Source: Streptomyces sp. Je 1-369 (GTDB lineage Bacteria > Actinomycetota > Actinomycetes > Streptomycetales > Streptomycetaceae). Taken from it: a stretch of DNA of 64,000 nucleotides. This document shows, one piece after another, positions 44,866 through 53,704 of the stretch. Location: assembly GCF_026810505.1 (NCBI RefSeq), contig NZ_CP101750.1, positions 1,951,448-2,015,447 of the forward strand, written 5' to 3'. A model generated the notes under the pieces. The model saw only the letters and a program-made list of their open reading frames with translations. It did no database searches and was not told where the DNA came from. Within the stretch, counting starts at the first letter, position 1, and each line of letters opens with the position of its first letter. Made by a program: the position numbers and the translations under genes.

Positions 44866-44882
44866 AACTAGCACTGTTAGTT
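44866..44882. promoter_or_regulatory. Palindromic operator before the acyl-CoA dehydrogenase gene
   Basis: AACTAGCACTGTTAGTT is a 17-base palindrome with only two mismatched pairs around a single central base. Size and A+T-rich arms resemble TetR-family operators. No TetR gene is nearby, so the regulator must be encoded elsewhere. Confidence 0.6.
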
Positions 44883-44956
44883 AGCACACTCGCGCCGACG
44901 TTACGACGCACGCTCCCCTACGTCCAGAGCACCGGGCCCCGTCAGGGGCAAGCCCT

Positions 44957-45008
44957 CCAGGGGCGCGGGGAACTGCACGACCAGCCACAAACAACCCGTA
45001 CCCGAAAG
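44957..45008 (+). repeat. Candidate dispersed Streptomyces intergenic element
   Basis: The segment starting near AGGGGCGCGGGGAACTGC and running through CCAGCCACAAACAACCCG resembles a short sequence I remember in many Streptomyces intergenic regions near 3' gene ends. Only one copy is visible in this window, so it cannot be confirmed here. Confidence 0.4.
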
Positions 45009-45024
45009 ACCCGCCCCCGAGGGG

Positions 45025-46662
45025 TCAGGCGTCCACAGAAGACCCCGCCCCGACCCGCGCAGGGTCCCGCGGCGCCGGCACCCCCACCTCAGCCCGCCCC
45101 GCAGGGGCAGAACCCCCACACTCCATACCCCGCGGCAGCCGCAACGCAGCCACCGCCCCCAGCAACAGCAGCCCCGCACTGACCAGCAAGGTCACATGCA
45201 GCCCATGCACGAAGGAGTCCCGAGCCGCGCTCCGCAGCGCGGCCCCCGCCCCGCCCCCGACCCGCGCAGCGACCTCGTACGCCTCACCGAGCGAGTGCCC
45301 CGCGGCCGCACTGTCCGCGGCCGACACCCCGTGCACCGAAGACAACCCCGGCGCGTACGCCGCGTTCATGACGCTGCCGAGCAGCGCGATGCCGATCCCC
45401 GCACCCAGCTGGTAGGACGTCTCACCGATCGCGGCCGCGCCCCCCGCCTGCGCCTGCGGCGCCTCGCTCAGCATCGACTCGTACGCGCCGAAGAGCGTCG
45501 TCTCCAGGCCGAAACCGAGCAGCACGAACCCGACAAGCAGCAGCGCATCGTTCGCGTGTCCGCCCATGCCCGTGAGCAGCAGCACGGCGAACGCGGTCAG
45601 ACAGAAGCCCGCGCAGACCATCGCGCGCGGCCCGAGCCCACTGAGCATCTTCGACCCCGCGAGGCCCGCGGCCATCGCGGCGATCGTCAGGGGGAGCAGC
45701 CGCAGTCCCGTCTCCAACGGGGAGAGGCCCAGCACCAGCTGGAGATACTGCGCGGCGATCAGTTCCAGGCCCACGAGCGCGAGCATGGCGAGGACGATGC
45801 AGCCGACCGACGTGCTGAACGCGGGCCGCATGAACATCGACAGGTCGACCAGCGGATGCTCGCGCCGCCGCTGTCTGCGGACGAAGCCGATGAGCAGGGC
45901 GCCGCCGAGGAAGAGGGAGAGGAGGGTCGTGAGGCCGAGCGGGTCCTCGCCGCCGCCGAGCCGCTTCACGCCGAGGACGAGGCCGAAGAGCCCGGTCGCG
46001 GCCATCAGCGCGCCGACCACGTCCCACGGCCCGTTCCTGTCGCCGGTCGACTCGGGCAGCAGCCAGCGGCCGATGGGCAGGCTGATCAGCATCAGCGGGA
46101 TGTTTATGAGGAAGACCGAGCCCCACCAGAAGTGTTCGAGGAGGAACCCGCCGAGCAGCGGCCCGACGGCCGCGCCGACCGCGGCGACGGCGCTCCAGAG
46201 GCCGATGGCGACGGCCCGCTCGCGCCGGTCGGGGAAGACCTGGCGCAGGATCGAGAGCGTCGCGGGCATGATCATCGCGCCGCCGACGCCGAGCAGCGCG
46301 CGGGCCGCTATGAGGACCTGCGCGTTGTCCGCGAGGGCCGCGACGGCTGAGGCGACGCCGAAGAGGGCGTAGCCGAGGAGGAGGACGCGTCTGCGGCCGA
46401 CGCGGTCGCCGAGCGTGCCGAAGAGGATGAGGAGCGAGGCGCAGACCAGTGGATAGATGTCGACGATCCACAGCAGTTCGATGGCGCCGGGCTTCAGGTC
46501 CTCGGTGACCGCGGGGACGGCGACGTGCAGCACGGTGGCGTCGACGGCGACGAGCAGCAGGCTGACGCAGAGGACGACGAGCACGACCCAGCGGTTGGCC
46601 CCGACACCGGCCCCGGATCCCCGCCGGCCCTGCGGTGCTGCGGCCGTGGTCGTCCCGGACAT
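45025..46662 (-). CDS. MFS drug-efflux type transporter (DHA2, 14 TM)
   Basis: ATG 46662 follows GGGAGG and gives 545 residues. Around 14 helices are visible. Motif A lies in GTLGDRVGRRRVLLLGYALF and motif C in IGLWSAVAAVGAAVGPLLGG; motif D-like LLWIVDIYPLVCASLLILF is typical of EmrB/QacA exporters. They export drugs or secondary metabolites using the proton gradient. The C-terminal 40 residues are polar. No adjacent TetR repressor is encoded, unlike many such genes. Substrate not predictable. Confidence 0.9.
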   Translation of the reverse strand: MSGTTTAAAPQGRRGSGAGVGANRWVVLVVLCVSLLLVAVDATVLHVAVPAVTEDLKPGAIELLWIVDIYPLVCASLLILFGTLGDRVGRRRVLLLGYALFGVASAVAALADNAQVLIAARALLGVGGAMIMPATLSILRQVFPDRRERAVAIGLWSAVAAVGAAVGPLLGGFLLEHFWWGSVFLINIPLMLISLPIGRWLLPESTGDRNGPWDVVGALMAATGLFGLVLGVKRLGGGEDPLGLTTLLSLFLGGALLIGFVRRQRRREHPLVDLSMFMRPAFSTSVGCIVLAMLALVGLELIAAQYLQLVLGLSPLETGLRLLPLTIAAMAAGLAGSKMLSGLGPRAMVCAGFCLTAFAVLLLTGMGGHANDALLLVGFVLLGFGLETTLFGAYESMLSEAPQAQAGGAAAIGETSYQLGAGIGIALLGSVMNAAYAPGLSSVHGVSAADSAAAGHSLGEAYEVAARVGGGAGAALRSAARDSFVHGLHVTLLVSAGLLLLGAVAALRLPRGMECGGSAPAGRAEVGVPAPRDPARVGAGSSVDA

Positions 46663-46893
46663 GTGCGTACCTCCCAGTGGTCCCTCGCATCGGCGGCCTG
46701 CGGGATGGTGAACTCCCAGCTCCGGCGGCGCGGACAAGGCGAGTGAGCCGTCAGAGTACGCGAGTCCGCGACCGGGGCGCGTGGCGGACCTCTCACGGTT
46801 GTACGGATGTGATGTGGCGTGCGCCACGCCCCCTGCCCTCCGGCCACGCCCCGTGGCGGCGTCCGGTTCCCTCGACGGCCGATAATCGAGCTC

Positions 46894-48042
46894 GTGACCG
46901 ATCTTGATCAACGTCCCTCACCGGCCCCGGCGGGTCCCGTGCTGCGCCGTGCGGCGCCCGCGCTCCTCGTGTACGCGGCGGTGCGTGCGCTGGGCGTCGC
47001 CGTGCTCGCGGTCTGGGGCGCGGCGGCGGGCAAGAGCCCGCACACGCTGCTGTCCGCCCGCTGGGACTCCCTCTGGTACACCCGCGTCGCCGAGCACGGA
47101 TACGGCTGGGAAGTGACGCTCCCGGACGGCAGCGTCCACTCGAACCTCGCGTTCTTCCCGCTGCTGCCCTGGCTTGAGCGGCTCGTCTCGTCGGTGAGCC
47201 CGTTGTCGTACGCGGACGCGGGTCTGGTGGTGAGCTGGGTCGCCTCACTCTTCGCCGCCGCCGGGATCTTCGCGGTCGCCGACCATCTGTACGGGCGTCG
47301 GGCCGGGATCTGCGCGGCCGCGCTGTGGGCGGTGCTGCCGGTCGGCATCGTGCAGTCGATGGCGTACAGCGAGTCCCTGTTCACGGCGCTCGCCGCCTGG
47401 TCGCTGTACGCGGTGCTCGGGGAGCGCTGGGTGACGGCGGGCCTGCTCGCCTCGCTGGCGGGGCTGACGCGGCCGGTGGGCGCGGCGGTGGTCGCCGCGA
47501 TCTGGGCGGCGGCCGCCGTGCGGATGTACCGGGAGCGCCGGGCGGACCGGCGCATGCTGCTCGGCGTGGTCCTGGCGCCACTGGGCGCCGCGGCCTATGT
47601 GCTGTGGGTCGGCCGGCGCACCGGCGGCGGGCTCTTCGGCTATCTCGACGTCCAGGCGGGCTGGGGCAACGGCTTCGACTTCGGCTACGCCTTCGTGCGC
47701 TTCGTCGGGGAGAAGTTCACCTCGGTGCCGGGCGCCCTCGCGGGCCTCGGCCTGATCGGCGGCGTCGGCCTGGTCGGGTGGCTGTACGTCCTGTGTGTGC
47801 GGCGCGGGCAGCCCCTGCCGCTGCTCGTGTACTGCGGGATCGTCGTCGTGCTCGCCCTCTGCGCGGCCGGGTACTTCGGCTCGAAGCCACGGCTCCTGAT
47901 GCCCGCCTTCCCGCTGCTGCTGCCGGTCGCGGTGGCGCTCGCCCGGCTGCGTACGTCCAGGTCGGCGCTGGTGCTCGGGGGCGTGGCGGTGGCGAGCGCG
48001 GTCTATGGGGCGTTCTGGCTGCACGGCTCGGGCCCGCCCTGA
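46894..48042 (+). CDS. Membrane glycosyltransferase, PIG-V-like (GT-C)
   Basis: GTG 46894 gives 382 residues. After a first helix, LLSARWDSLWYTRVAEHGYG matches the PIG-V/GT-C first loop, where the Asp (WDSLWY) is the probable catalytic residue. About nine more helices follow (for example LVVSWVASLFAAAGIFAVAD and LLVYCGIVVVLALCAAGYFG), and KPRLLMPAFPLLLPVAVAL near the end is also typical. It would transfer a sugar from a polyprenyl-phosphate donor at the outer membrane face, perhaps mannose to lipids or proteins. It runs in the same direction as the PAP2 gene. Confidence 0.78.
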   Translation: MTDLDQRPSPAPAGPVLRRAAPALLVYAAVRALGVAVLAVWGAAAGKSPHTLLSARWDSLWYTRVAEHGYGWEVTLPDGSVHSNLAFFPLLPWLERLVSSVSPLSYADAGLVVSWVASLFAAAGIFAVADHLYGRRAGICAAALWAVLPVGIVQSMAYSESLFTALAAWSLYAVLGERWVTAGLLASLAGLTRPVGAAVVAAIWAAAAVRMYRERRADRRMLLGVVLAPLGAAAYVLWVGRRTGGGLFGYLDVQAGWGNGFDFGYAFVRFVGEKFTSVPGALAGLGLIGGVGLVGWLYVLCVRRGQPLPLLVYCGIVVVLALCAAGYFGSKPRLLMPAFPLLLPVAVALARLRTSRSALVLGGVAVASAVYGAFWLHGSGPP

Positions 48043-48050
48043 TCGCGTCA

Positions 48051-48149
48051 TGATCATTTCCGTGGGCCCCGGTGATCGAACGGGAAATTCCGCACCAGGA
48101 CCCGGTGAACGAATTCATAAGGGGCATATAACTGCGCCGGAAATGATCA
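48051..48149. repeat. 12-bp perfect inverted repeat in an A+T-richer gap
   Basis: TGATCATTTCCG (48051-48062) and CGGAAATGATCA (48138-48149) are perfect inverted copies 75 bases apart. The gap between the glycosyltransferase and PAP2 genes (48043-48290) is less G+C-rich than anything near it. The arms may be paired regulator sites or the remains of a small element. Confidence 0.6.
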
Positions 48150-48277
48150 GCCAATTGACTAAGGCGGTCGGTGCGGAATAAACAAAACGCGGGAATAAAC
48201 CCCGTGTTGAGATCAATCCCACATCACATCGTCATCACAAAGCCACTGATTCGGCCTAGTGCCTCACTCACTCGCTG

Positions 48278-48283
48278 TAACGT
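48278..48283 (+). promoter_or_regulatory. Probable -10 box giving a leaderless PAP2 transcript
   Basis: TAACGT fits the TANNNT -10 pattern and lies exactly seven bases before GTG 48291, so transcription should start at the GTG itself. No ribosome site or clear -35 box is seen. Confidence 0.45.
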
Positions 48284-48290
48284 CGATTGG

Positions 48291-49319
48291 GTGCGTACCG
48301 AACGAAACCTCACCCGTCTTGACCGGGTCTTCGCCCGGCTGGACCGTGAGCCGGAACGACCGGCCCACCTCGACGTGCCGAGGATGAGTCGGCACAGGGT
48401 CGTGCTCTTCAGCGCGACCCTGGCCTTCTACCTGGCCATCGTCGTCGCCGTGCTGGCCACCTCGTGGCTGGTGCGGTTCGACTGGCAGGTCATGTTCTTC
48501 CGGCCCTACCAGCAGTGGCCGGAGATCCACGCCTTCCTCGACTACTGGGTCGTGCTCGGCCAGCGCGGCCCGACCGCCGTGATGGTCGCGGCCTGGCTCG
48601 GCTGGCGCTCCTGGCGGCAGCACACGCTGCGCCCGCTCCTCATGTTCGGCGCCGCCCTGCTCCTGCTCAACGTCACCGTGGGCGCCGCCAAGCTCGGCAT
48701 GGGCCGCCTCGGCCCGCACTACGCGACCGCGATCGGCTCGAACGAGATGTGGCTCGGCGGCGATATATTCCCTTCGGGCCACACCGCCAACGCCGTCGTG
48801 ACCTGGGGAATCCTGGCCTATCTCGCCTCGACCCCGCGCACCCGCCGCTATCTGTCGGCCCTCTCCGCCGTGGTCTCGCTGAGCGTCGGCCTCACCACCG
48901 TCTACCTCGGTACGCACTGGCTGAGCGACGTCTTCCTCGGCTGGGCCGCGGGTCTGCTCATCCTGCTCGCGCTGCCCTGGTGCGAGACGCTGATCGCCCG
49001 GGTCGAGGCCATGATCTTCAGCCTCCGCGAGGCCGTTCGGGCCCGCCGCACCGGCATCATCACGGTGCCGGAGACCAGCCCCGCGCCGGTCGGCGCCCCT
49101 GCCTTGGTCCCCCAGCGCACGGCCCCGGACGGCGACGCGCCCGCGCGCGAGCCCGTCGCGGCCGCCCGCGGCGCACGCCCCGCGGCCTACCTGGCGCCCG
49201 GACCGCACACGGCCCGCTCGGAGCGGACCCCGGTCACCCCGGCGGGCAGCCGCCGCCCGCCGCACTCCGACCGCGTGCCGCGCGGCACCACGTCGGCCCG
49301 CCCGGTGGCGGGCGGCTGA
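48291..49319 (+). CDS. PAP2-family membrane phosphatase
   Basis: From GTG 48291 the protein has 342 residues. About six helices fill residues 35-250. The acid-phosphatase motifs are visible: KLGMGRLGPHY (variant of KX6RP), FPSGHTANAVVTW (the PSGH motif, catalytic His) and TTVYLGTHWLSDVFLGW (SRX5HXXXD-like with the nucleophile His). Family members dephosphorylate undecaprenyl pyrophosphate or phosphatidate outside the membrane. The C-terminal 80 residues are a Pro/Ala/Arg-rich disordered tail. ATG 48384 is an alternative start. Nearby PIG-V-like and glycan genes fit a lipid-carrier recycling role. Confidence 0.85.
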   Translation: MRTERNLTRLDRVFARLDREPERPAHLDVPRMSRHRVVLFSATLAFYLAIVVAVLATSWLVRFDWQVMFFRPYQQWPEIHAFLDYWVVLGQRGPTAVMVAAWLGWRSWRQHTLRPLLMFGAALLLLNVTVGAAKLGMGRLGPHYATAIGSNEMWLGGDIFPSGHTANAVVTWGILAYLASTPRTRRYLSALSAVVSLSVGLTTVYLGTHWLSDVFLGWAAGLLILLALPWCETLIARVEAMIFSLREAVRARRTGIITVPETSPAPVGAPALVPQRTAPDGDAPAREPVAAARGARPAAYLAPGPHTARSERTPVTPAGSRRPPHSDRVPRGTTSARPVAGG

Positions 49320-49367
49320 CCCCAGGACGGCGGGGGCCGGTACGCACAGCCCATCCCCCGCACCGCG

Positions 49368-49400
49368 AAGGCCCCGGTTCCGACGAGGAACCGGGGCCTT
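49368..49400. terminator. Bidirectional terminator, perfect 14-bp stem
   Basis: AAGGCCCCGGTTCC (49368-49381) and GGAACCGGGGCCTT (49387-49400) pair perfectly around GACGA. It lies between the convergent PAP2 and I78-inhibitor genes and serves both. Confidence 0.85.
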
Positions 49401-49439
49401 CCGCCGTGCGCGTGCCCGCCGTTCGCCGGGCGTACGGGC

Positions 49440-49655
49440 TCAGCCCTTCCAGCAGCGCGCCACGACGCCGTCCTTGACCTCGAAGTTGAGCCGCCCCGCG
49501 AGGTACTCCATCGTGATGATCGCGCCCGGCTGCAGCGACCTGACGGTGGTCCAGCCGCGCTCGCGGGCCCGCCGCTCGGCGCCGTCGGCCGCCAGGCCGA
49601 CATAACCGTCCGGGCTGTCCTGGGGCTCTGTGGGAGGGGTCGGGATAGGTGCCAT
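49440..49655 (-). CDS. I78-family small protease-inhibitor-like protein
   Basis: ATG 49655 gives 71 residues. The second half, RGWTTVRSLQPGAIITMEYL followed by AGRLNFEVKDGVVARCWKG, matches the peptidase inhibitor I78 fold (elastase inhibitor AFLEI group), a tiny wedge-shaped domain. The first 20 residues are Pro-rich and polar, with no signal peptide, so it is probably cytoplasmic unless exported otherwise. Target protease unknown; the two secreted proteases of this window are 17 kb away. Confidence 0.75.
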   Translation of the reverse strand: MAPIPTPPTEPQDSPDGYVGLAADGAERRARERGWTTVRSLQPGAIITMEYLAGRLNFEVKDGVVARCWKG

Positions 49656-50094
49656 GCCCGCCACGGTAGGCGAGCGCGGCCCCGCCGGGGAAGGCCGGGA
49701 GGTGCGCACCTTGGGTCACGGATACCTCTCCGGTCACGCTTTCGTCACAGGATCACGACGCGTGTTTTGGTCGAACTCCGTCACACGTACGGGCGGTTCC
49801 GTACTTCTACAGGTGTAATTCGGGAGCGTCCGAACGTCACTCGGAAGGGTTCTCCCGTACGCCCGGAAAAGACCGGTCCGAATAGGATCGCGCCCCCTCG
49901 TGACGCCCTTTTCCGGACGCCCGCTTTTCCGAATCCCGGTCCTCGCACGGAAGGTGACGAAGTGTGGAGGAATTCGCCATTCCGGCTCGCCCCCTGTCGA
50001 ACCCGCGGTGACGCGAGCATCATGGATGGGCTTCGAACAGCTTCGGTCGGGCAGCGTCGGGCGGGCCCGGGACGCGAGGGCGAAGGGGCGGGCG
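49656..50094. other. Upstream region of ctaD
   Basis: The 439-base gap carries no supported gene. It should contain the promoters of the small inhibitor gene (leftward) and ctaD (rightward). A stretch at 49760-49830 is less G+C-rich. I found no Rex-type palindrome and could not place promoter boxes securely. Confidence 0.4.
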
Positions 50095-51846
50095 ATGGGG
50101 ACCGAGACGGCGCGGGCGGCCGAACGACCGGTGCGGGAACGGCGCCCCGGCCGGGTCGTGGTGGACTGGCTGACCACGACGGACCACAAGAAGATCGGCC
50201 ACCTCTACCTGATCACGTCGTTCGTCTTCTTCCTGATCGCCGGCGCGCTCGCCCTGCTCATGCGGGCCGAACTGGCCCGCCCCGGCCTGCAGCTGATGAG
50301 CAACGAGGAGTTCAACCAGGCCTTCACTATGCACGGCACGATCATGCTGCTGCTCTTCGCGACGCCGACGTTCGCGGGGTTCGCCAACGAGATCATGCCG
50401 CTGCAGATCGGCTCGCCCGACGTCGCCTTCCCGCGGCTGAACATGCTCTCGTACTGGCTGTTCCTCTTCGGCGGCCTGATGGTCCTCGGCTCGCTCCTCG
50501 TGCCGAGCGGGCCCGCCGCGTTCGGCTGGTTCGCGTACGCCCCGCTGAACAGCATGGAGCGGTCGCCGGGCGTCGGCGCCGACCTGTGGATCATGGGGCT
50601 CGCGCTCTCCGGCTTCGGCACGATCCTCGGCTCGGTGAACTTCCTGACCACCATCATCGGCATGCGGGCGCCCGGCATGACGATGTTCCGGATGCCCATC
50701 TTCACCTGGAACGTCCTGTTCACGTCGATCCTGGTGCTGATCGCGTTCCCCGTGCTCGCCGCCGCGTTGCTCGTCCTGGAGGCGGACCGGCGCTTCCACT
50801 CGCTCGTCTTCGCCTCGGAGAACGGCGGTGCGCTGCTGTGGCAGCACCTCTTCTGGTTCTTCGGGCATCCCGAGGTCTACATCATCGCGCTGCCGTTCTT
50901 CGGCATCATCACGGAGATCATCCCTGTCTTCAGCCGGAAGCCGATCTTCGGCTATCTGCCGCTGGTCGGTGCGACGACGGCCATCACCGGTCTCTCCGTT
51001 GTCGTGTGGGCGCACCACATGTTCGCCACCGGCGCGGTCCTGCTGCCGTTCTTCTCTTTCATGTCCTTCCTCATCGCCGTCCCCACGGGCGTGAAGTTCT
51101 TCAACTGGACGGGCACGATGCTCAAGGGTTCGCTCTCCTTCGAGACACCCATGCTGTGGTCGGTCGGGTTCCTGGTGAGCTTCCTCTTCGGCGGCCTCAC
51201 CGGCGTCCTGCTCGCCTCGCCGCCCATCGACTTCCACGTCACGGACACGTACTTCGTCGTCGCGCACTTCCACTACGTCGTGTTCGGCACCGTCGTCTTC
51301 GCGACCTTCGGCGGCTTCTACTTCTGGTGGCCGAAGCTGACCGGCAAGATGCTCGACGAACGGCTCGGGAAGATCCACTTCTGGACGCTCTTCATCGGCT
51401 TCCACACGACGTTCCTCGTCCAGCACTGGCTGGGCGCCGAGGGCATGCCGCGGCGGTACGCGGACTACCTGGCCGCGGACGGCTTCACGGTGCTCAACAC
51501 CGTCTCGTCCATCGGGGCGTTCCTGCTCGGCATGTCGACGCTGCCATTCCTCCACAACGTCTGGAAGACCGCCAAGTACGGCGAGAAGGTCGAGGTCGAC
51601 GACCCCTGGGGCTTCGGCCGCTCCCTGGAGTGGGCGACGTCCTGCCCGCCGCCGCGGCACAACTTCGTCACGCTGCCCCGGGTCCGCTCCGAGTCCCCGG
51701 CGTTCGATCTGCACCATCCCGAGTACGCGGCGTACGAGGCGCGGGACGCGGGCCGGGACCCTGACCGGCGCCCCGACGATCTGCAGACGGACCACCCCGG
51801 TCCGGGGCATCCCGGTCCGGGACACTCCGGTCCAGAGCCCGACTGA
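50095..51846 (+). CDS. ctaD: Cytochrome c oxidase subunit I (aa3 type), stand-alone paralogue
   Basis: ATG 50095 follows GAAGGGG and gives 583 residues with 12 helices. Heme and copper ligands are visible: His in [20 protein letters not shown], the cross-linked His-Tyr pair in [17 protein letters not shown], the two CuB His in VVWAHHMF, and the axial heme ligands in [11 protein letters not shown]. This is the oxygen-reducing subunit. No ctaC, ctaE or ctaF lies beside it, so it is an extra copy that must use subunits made elsewhere. The C-terminus carries GPGHP-type pentapeptide repeats and overlaps the convergent WYL regulator gene. Confidence 0.93.
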   Translation: MGTETARAAERPVRERRPGRVVVDWLTTTDHKKIGHLYLITSFVFFLIAGALALLMRAELARPGLQLMSNEEFNQAFTMHGTIMLLLFATPTFAGFANEIMPLQIGSPDVAFPRLNMLSYWLFLFGGLMVLGSLLVPSGPAAFGWFAYAPLNSMERSPGVGADLWIMGLALSGFGTILGSVNFLTTIIGMRAPGMTMFRMPIFTWNVLFTSILVLIAFPVLAAALLVLEADRRFHSLVFASENGGALLWQHLFWFFGHPEVYIIALPFFGIITEIIPVFSRKPIFGYLPLVGATTAITGLSVVVWAHHMFATGAVLLPFFSFMSFLIAVPTGVKFFNWTGTMLKGSLSFETPMLWSVGFLVSFLFGGLTGVLLASPPIDFHVTDTYFVVAHFHYVVFGTVVFATFGGFYFWWPKLTGKMLDERLGKIHFWTLFIGFHTTFLVQHWLGAEGMPRRYADYLAADGFTVLNTVSSIGAFLLGMSTLPFLHNVWKTAKYGEKVEVDDPWGFGRSLEWATSCPPPRHNFVTLPRVRSESPAFDLHHPEYAAYEARDAGRDPDRRPDDLQTDHPGPGHPGPGHSGPEPD

Positions 51847-52786
51847 GCAGGTCCCTGGACGTCCTGATCCGTTCGGAGAGCTCCGCGGGCTCGACGACCT
51901 CGAACTCCATGCCGAGGAACAGCACGTGGAAGACCATCACGTCCAGGCTCGTGGCGCCCGTGCGCAGCAGACAGGTCTGCGCGGTCTCGGCCTCCAGGGT
52001 GCCGTCGGCGGGCGAGAGCCGCTGGGCCGCCTCCTCCATGGGGACGAGGAGGCGGACGACAGCGTGTGCGGCGTACGCGCCGGTGGAGAGGCCCTGTGCG
52101 ACGTACGCGGCGAGGTCGTCGGCCGGCGGGGTGCGCGGCGCGAAGCGGGGGCCGTGCGGCGGGCGCGGGTCGATGCGGTCCGCGCGGAACGTACGCCAGT
52201 CCTCGCGGTCGAGGTCCCAGGCGACGAGGTACCAGCGGCGCTCGGTGCAGACCAGGCGGTGCGGCTCCACCGTCCTGCGGGTGGAACTGCCGCCGTGGTC
52301 GCGGTAGTCGAAGCGGAGCCGCTCCGAGTCCCGGCAGAGGTCGGCGAGTCCGGTGAGGACCGCCGGGTCGACGCCCTGCCGCTGCGGGGCGCGCAGCAGC
52401 GGCACGGTGAACGCGTTCAGGGCGCCGACGCGACGGCGCAGCCGGTTCGGCAGCACCTGTTCGAGCTTGGAGAGCGCACGGACCGAGCTCTCGCCGATGC
52501 CCTCGACGCCCTGTCCCGCGGCGGTCCGCAGCCCGACGGCGACCGCGACCGCCTCGTCGTCGTCCAGGAGCAGCGGCGGCAACTCGGCCCCGGCGCCGAG
52601 CTGGTAGCCGCCTCCGGTGCCGGGGCTCGCGTTCACGGGGTAGCCGAGCTCGCGCAGCCGGTCCACGTCGCGCCGGACCGTGCGCGGGGTCACGCCGAGC
52701 CGTTCGGCGAGGTCCGCGCCGGACCAGTCGCGGTGGGCCTGCAACAGGGAGAGCAGGCGGAGCAGTCGTGCGGAGGTCTCCAACAT
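51668..52786 (-). CDS. WYL-domain transcriptional regulator (YafY type)
   Basis: The protein has 372 residues. An N-terminal winged helix ([20 protein letters not shown], then [20 protein letters not shown]) is followed by a helical linker and the WYL domain with [18 protein letters not shown] near 180. The WCX C-terminal domain ends near residue 315. WYL domains sense nucleic-acid or nucleotide ligands. About 55 extra residues rich in Pro, Arg, Gly and Asp follow; they are encoded antisense to the last 179 bases of ctaD, so the two convergent genes overlap. Normal family length is about 320, so the tail is probably stop-codon drift. Confidence 0.85.
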   Translation of the reverse strand: MLETSARLLRLLSLLQAHRDWSGADLAERLGVTPRTVRRDVDRLRELGYPVNASPGTGGGYQLGAGAELPPLLLDDDEAVAVAVGLRTAAGQGVEGIGESSVRALSKLEQVLPNRLRRRVGALNAFTVPLLRAPQRQGVDPAVLTGLADLCRDSERLRFDYRDHGGSSTRRTVEPHRLVCTERRWYLVAWDLDREDWRTFRADRIDPRPPHGPRFAPRTPPADDLAAYVAQGLSTGAYAAHAVVRLLVPMEEAAQRLSPADGTLEAETAQTCLLRTGATSLDVMVFHVLFLGMEFEVVEPAELSERIRTSRDLLSRALDRSVPDRDAPDRGGPSADRRGAGQGPGPRPAPRTPRTRDGADRTPGTRSGPGAA

Positions 52787-52813
52787 GGAGGTGATTGTGC
52801 CGGGGGGCCAGTC

Positions 52814-53704
52814 CTACTTCCCCGTGCCCTCCTTGGCGTTCGTCTCGCGCACGCGCACGGACAGGTCGTTGTCGAGCGTGTAGTACGGGCCCGCCTCCAG
52901 CGTGCCGTGCTCCTTGGTCACGCACGGCACCACCGGGTACGTGAAGATCGGCTTCTTGTCCGGGACGTCGTCCAGGATCCGGGCGAGACGCACGCGCGGG
53001 CCGCTGTCACCGGCCGGGCGCAGCCACAGGTCCCAGGGGCCTGCCCCGCGGTCGGCGAGCGGGCCGTACGGCAGCGCGAAGGAGAACTCCGGCCCTTCGG
53101 CGGTGATCTCGGCCCGCTGGACGGCGTCCGGCTCGTCGCGCCGGACGGCCTCGACGTATCCGGCGTCGGTGAGCGCGGTGCCGTACACCCGGCCCCGCAC
53201 GGTCATGGCGGTGCCGGAGATCTCGACCTCGCCGCTCTCGGCGTGCGGGGCGCGCAGCCAGCTGCGCACCGAGAGGTTGCCCTGCTTCGTCGCGTACGGG
53301 ATGCGCACCGCGACATGGCCGCGGCTGCCGCTCGGCGCCCGGTCGACCAGCGAGCGCAGGTCGTTGAGGCCCGGCATGAGGCGGCGCGGCTCGCCGCCCG
53401 CGACCTGCGCGTACGCGTTCCAGCGGCCCTCGGCGAGCCCGACGCTGCTGGGCAGCGCGGCCCGCAGCCTGCCGTCGCCCGACGGGGTCAGCGGCAGCCG
53501 TACCGTGCTCTCGGAAGACTCCGCGGACTCGGCGTCACGGCGGCGCAGCACGAGGTGCGCGACGGCCTCCGTGCCCGGCTCGCCGGGGTCGGTGACGTCG
53601 AAGGTGAGTCCACCGGCGGAGTCCGCGATGCAGTCGGCACGCGGCGCCGCCGACGCCTCCTGGTCGTCCCCGGCGTGCGCCTGCGAGGTGGCCAAGGCCG
53701 TCAT
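52814..53704 (-). CDS. Uncharacterised protein coupled to a GT4 glycosyltransferase
   Basis: ATG 53704 overlaps the GT4 stop as ATGA; the protein has 296 residues. No signal peptide or helices. The sequence looks mainly beta (repeated hydrophobic/polar alternation, for example VAHLVLRRRDAESAESSEST and RVYGTALTDAGYVEAVRRDE), with two or three immunoglobulin-like units, and ends in YYTLDNDLSVRVRETNAKEG. Streptomyces relatives are often labelled transferase without proof. The strict coupling suggests it works with the glycosyltransferase, perhaps as a partner or substrate-binding subunit. Function unknown. Confidence 0.72.
   Translation of the reverse strand: MTALATSQAHAGDDQEASAAPRADCIADSAGGLTFDVTDPGEPGTEAVAHLVLRRRDAESAESSESTVRLPLTPSGDGRLRAALPSSVGLAEGRWNAYAQVAGGEPRRLMPGLNDLRSLVDRAPSGSRGHVAVRIPYATKQGNLSVRSWLRAPHAESGEVEISGTAMTVRGRVYGTALTDAGYVEAVRRDEPDAVQRAEITAEGPEFSFALPYGPLADRGAGPWDLWLRPAGDSGPRVRLARILDDVPDKKPIFTYPVVPCVTKEHGTLEAGPYYTLDNDLSVRVRETNAKEGTGK

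Noticed and set aside
49900..50094. N-terminal extension of ctaD to an upstream ATG
   Set aside because: The added 65 residues are basic and not like any subunit I start, and a good ribosome site precedes ATG 50095.
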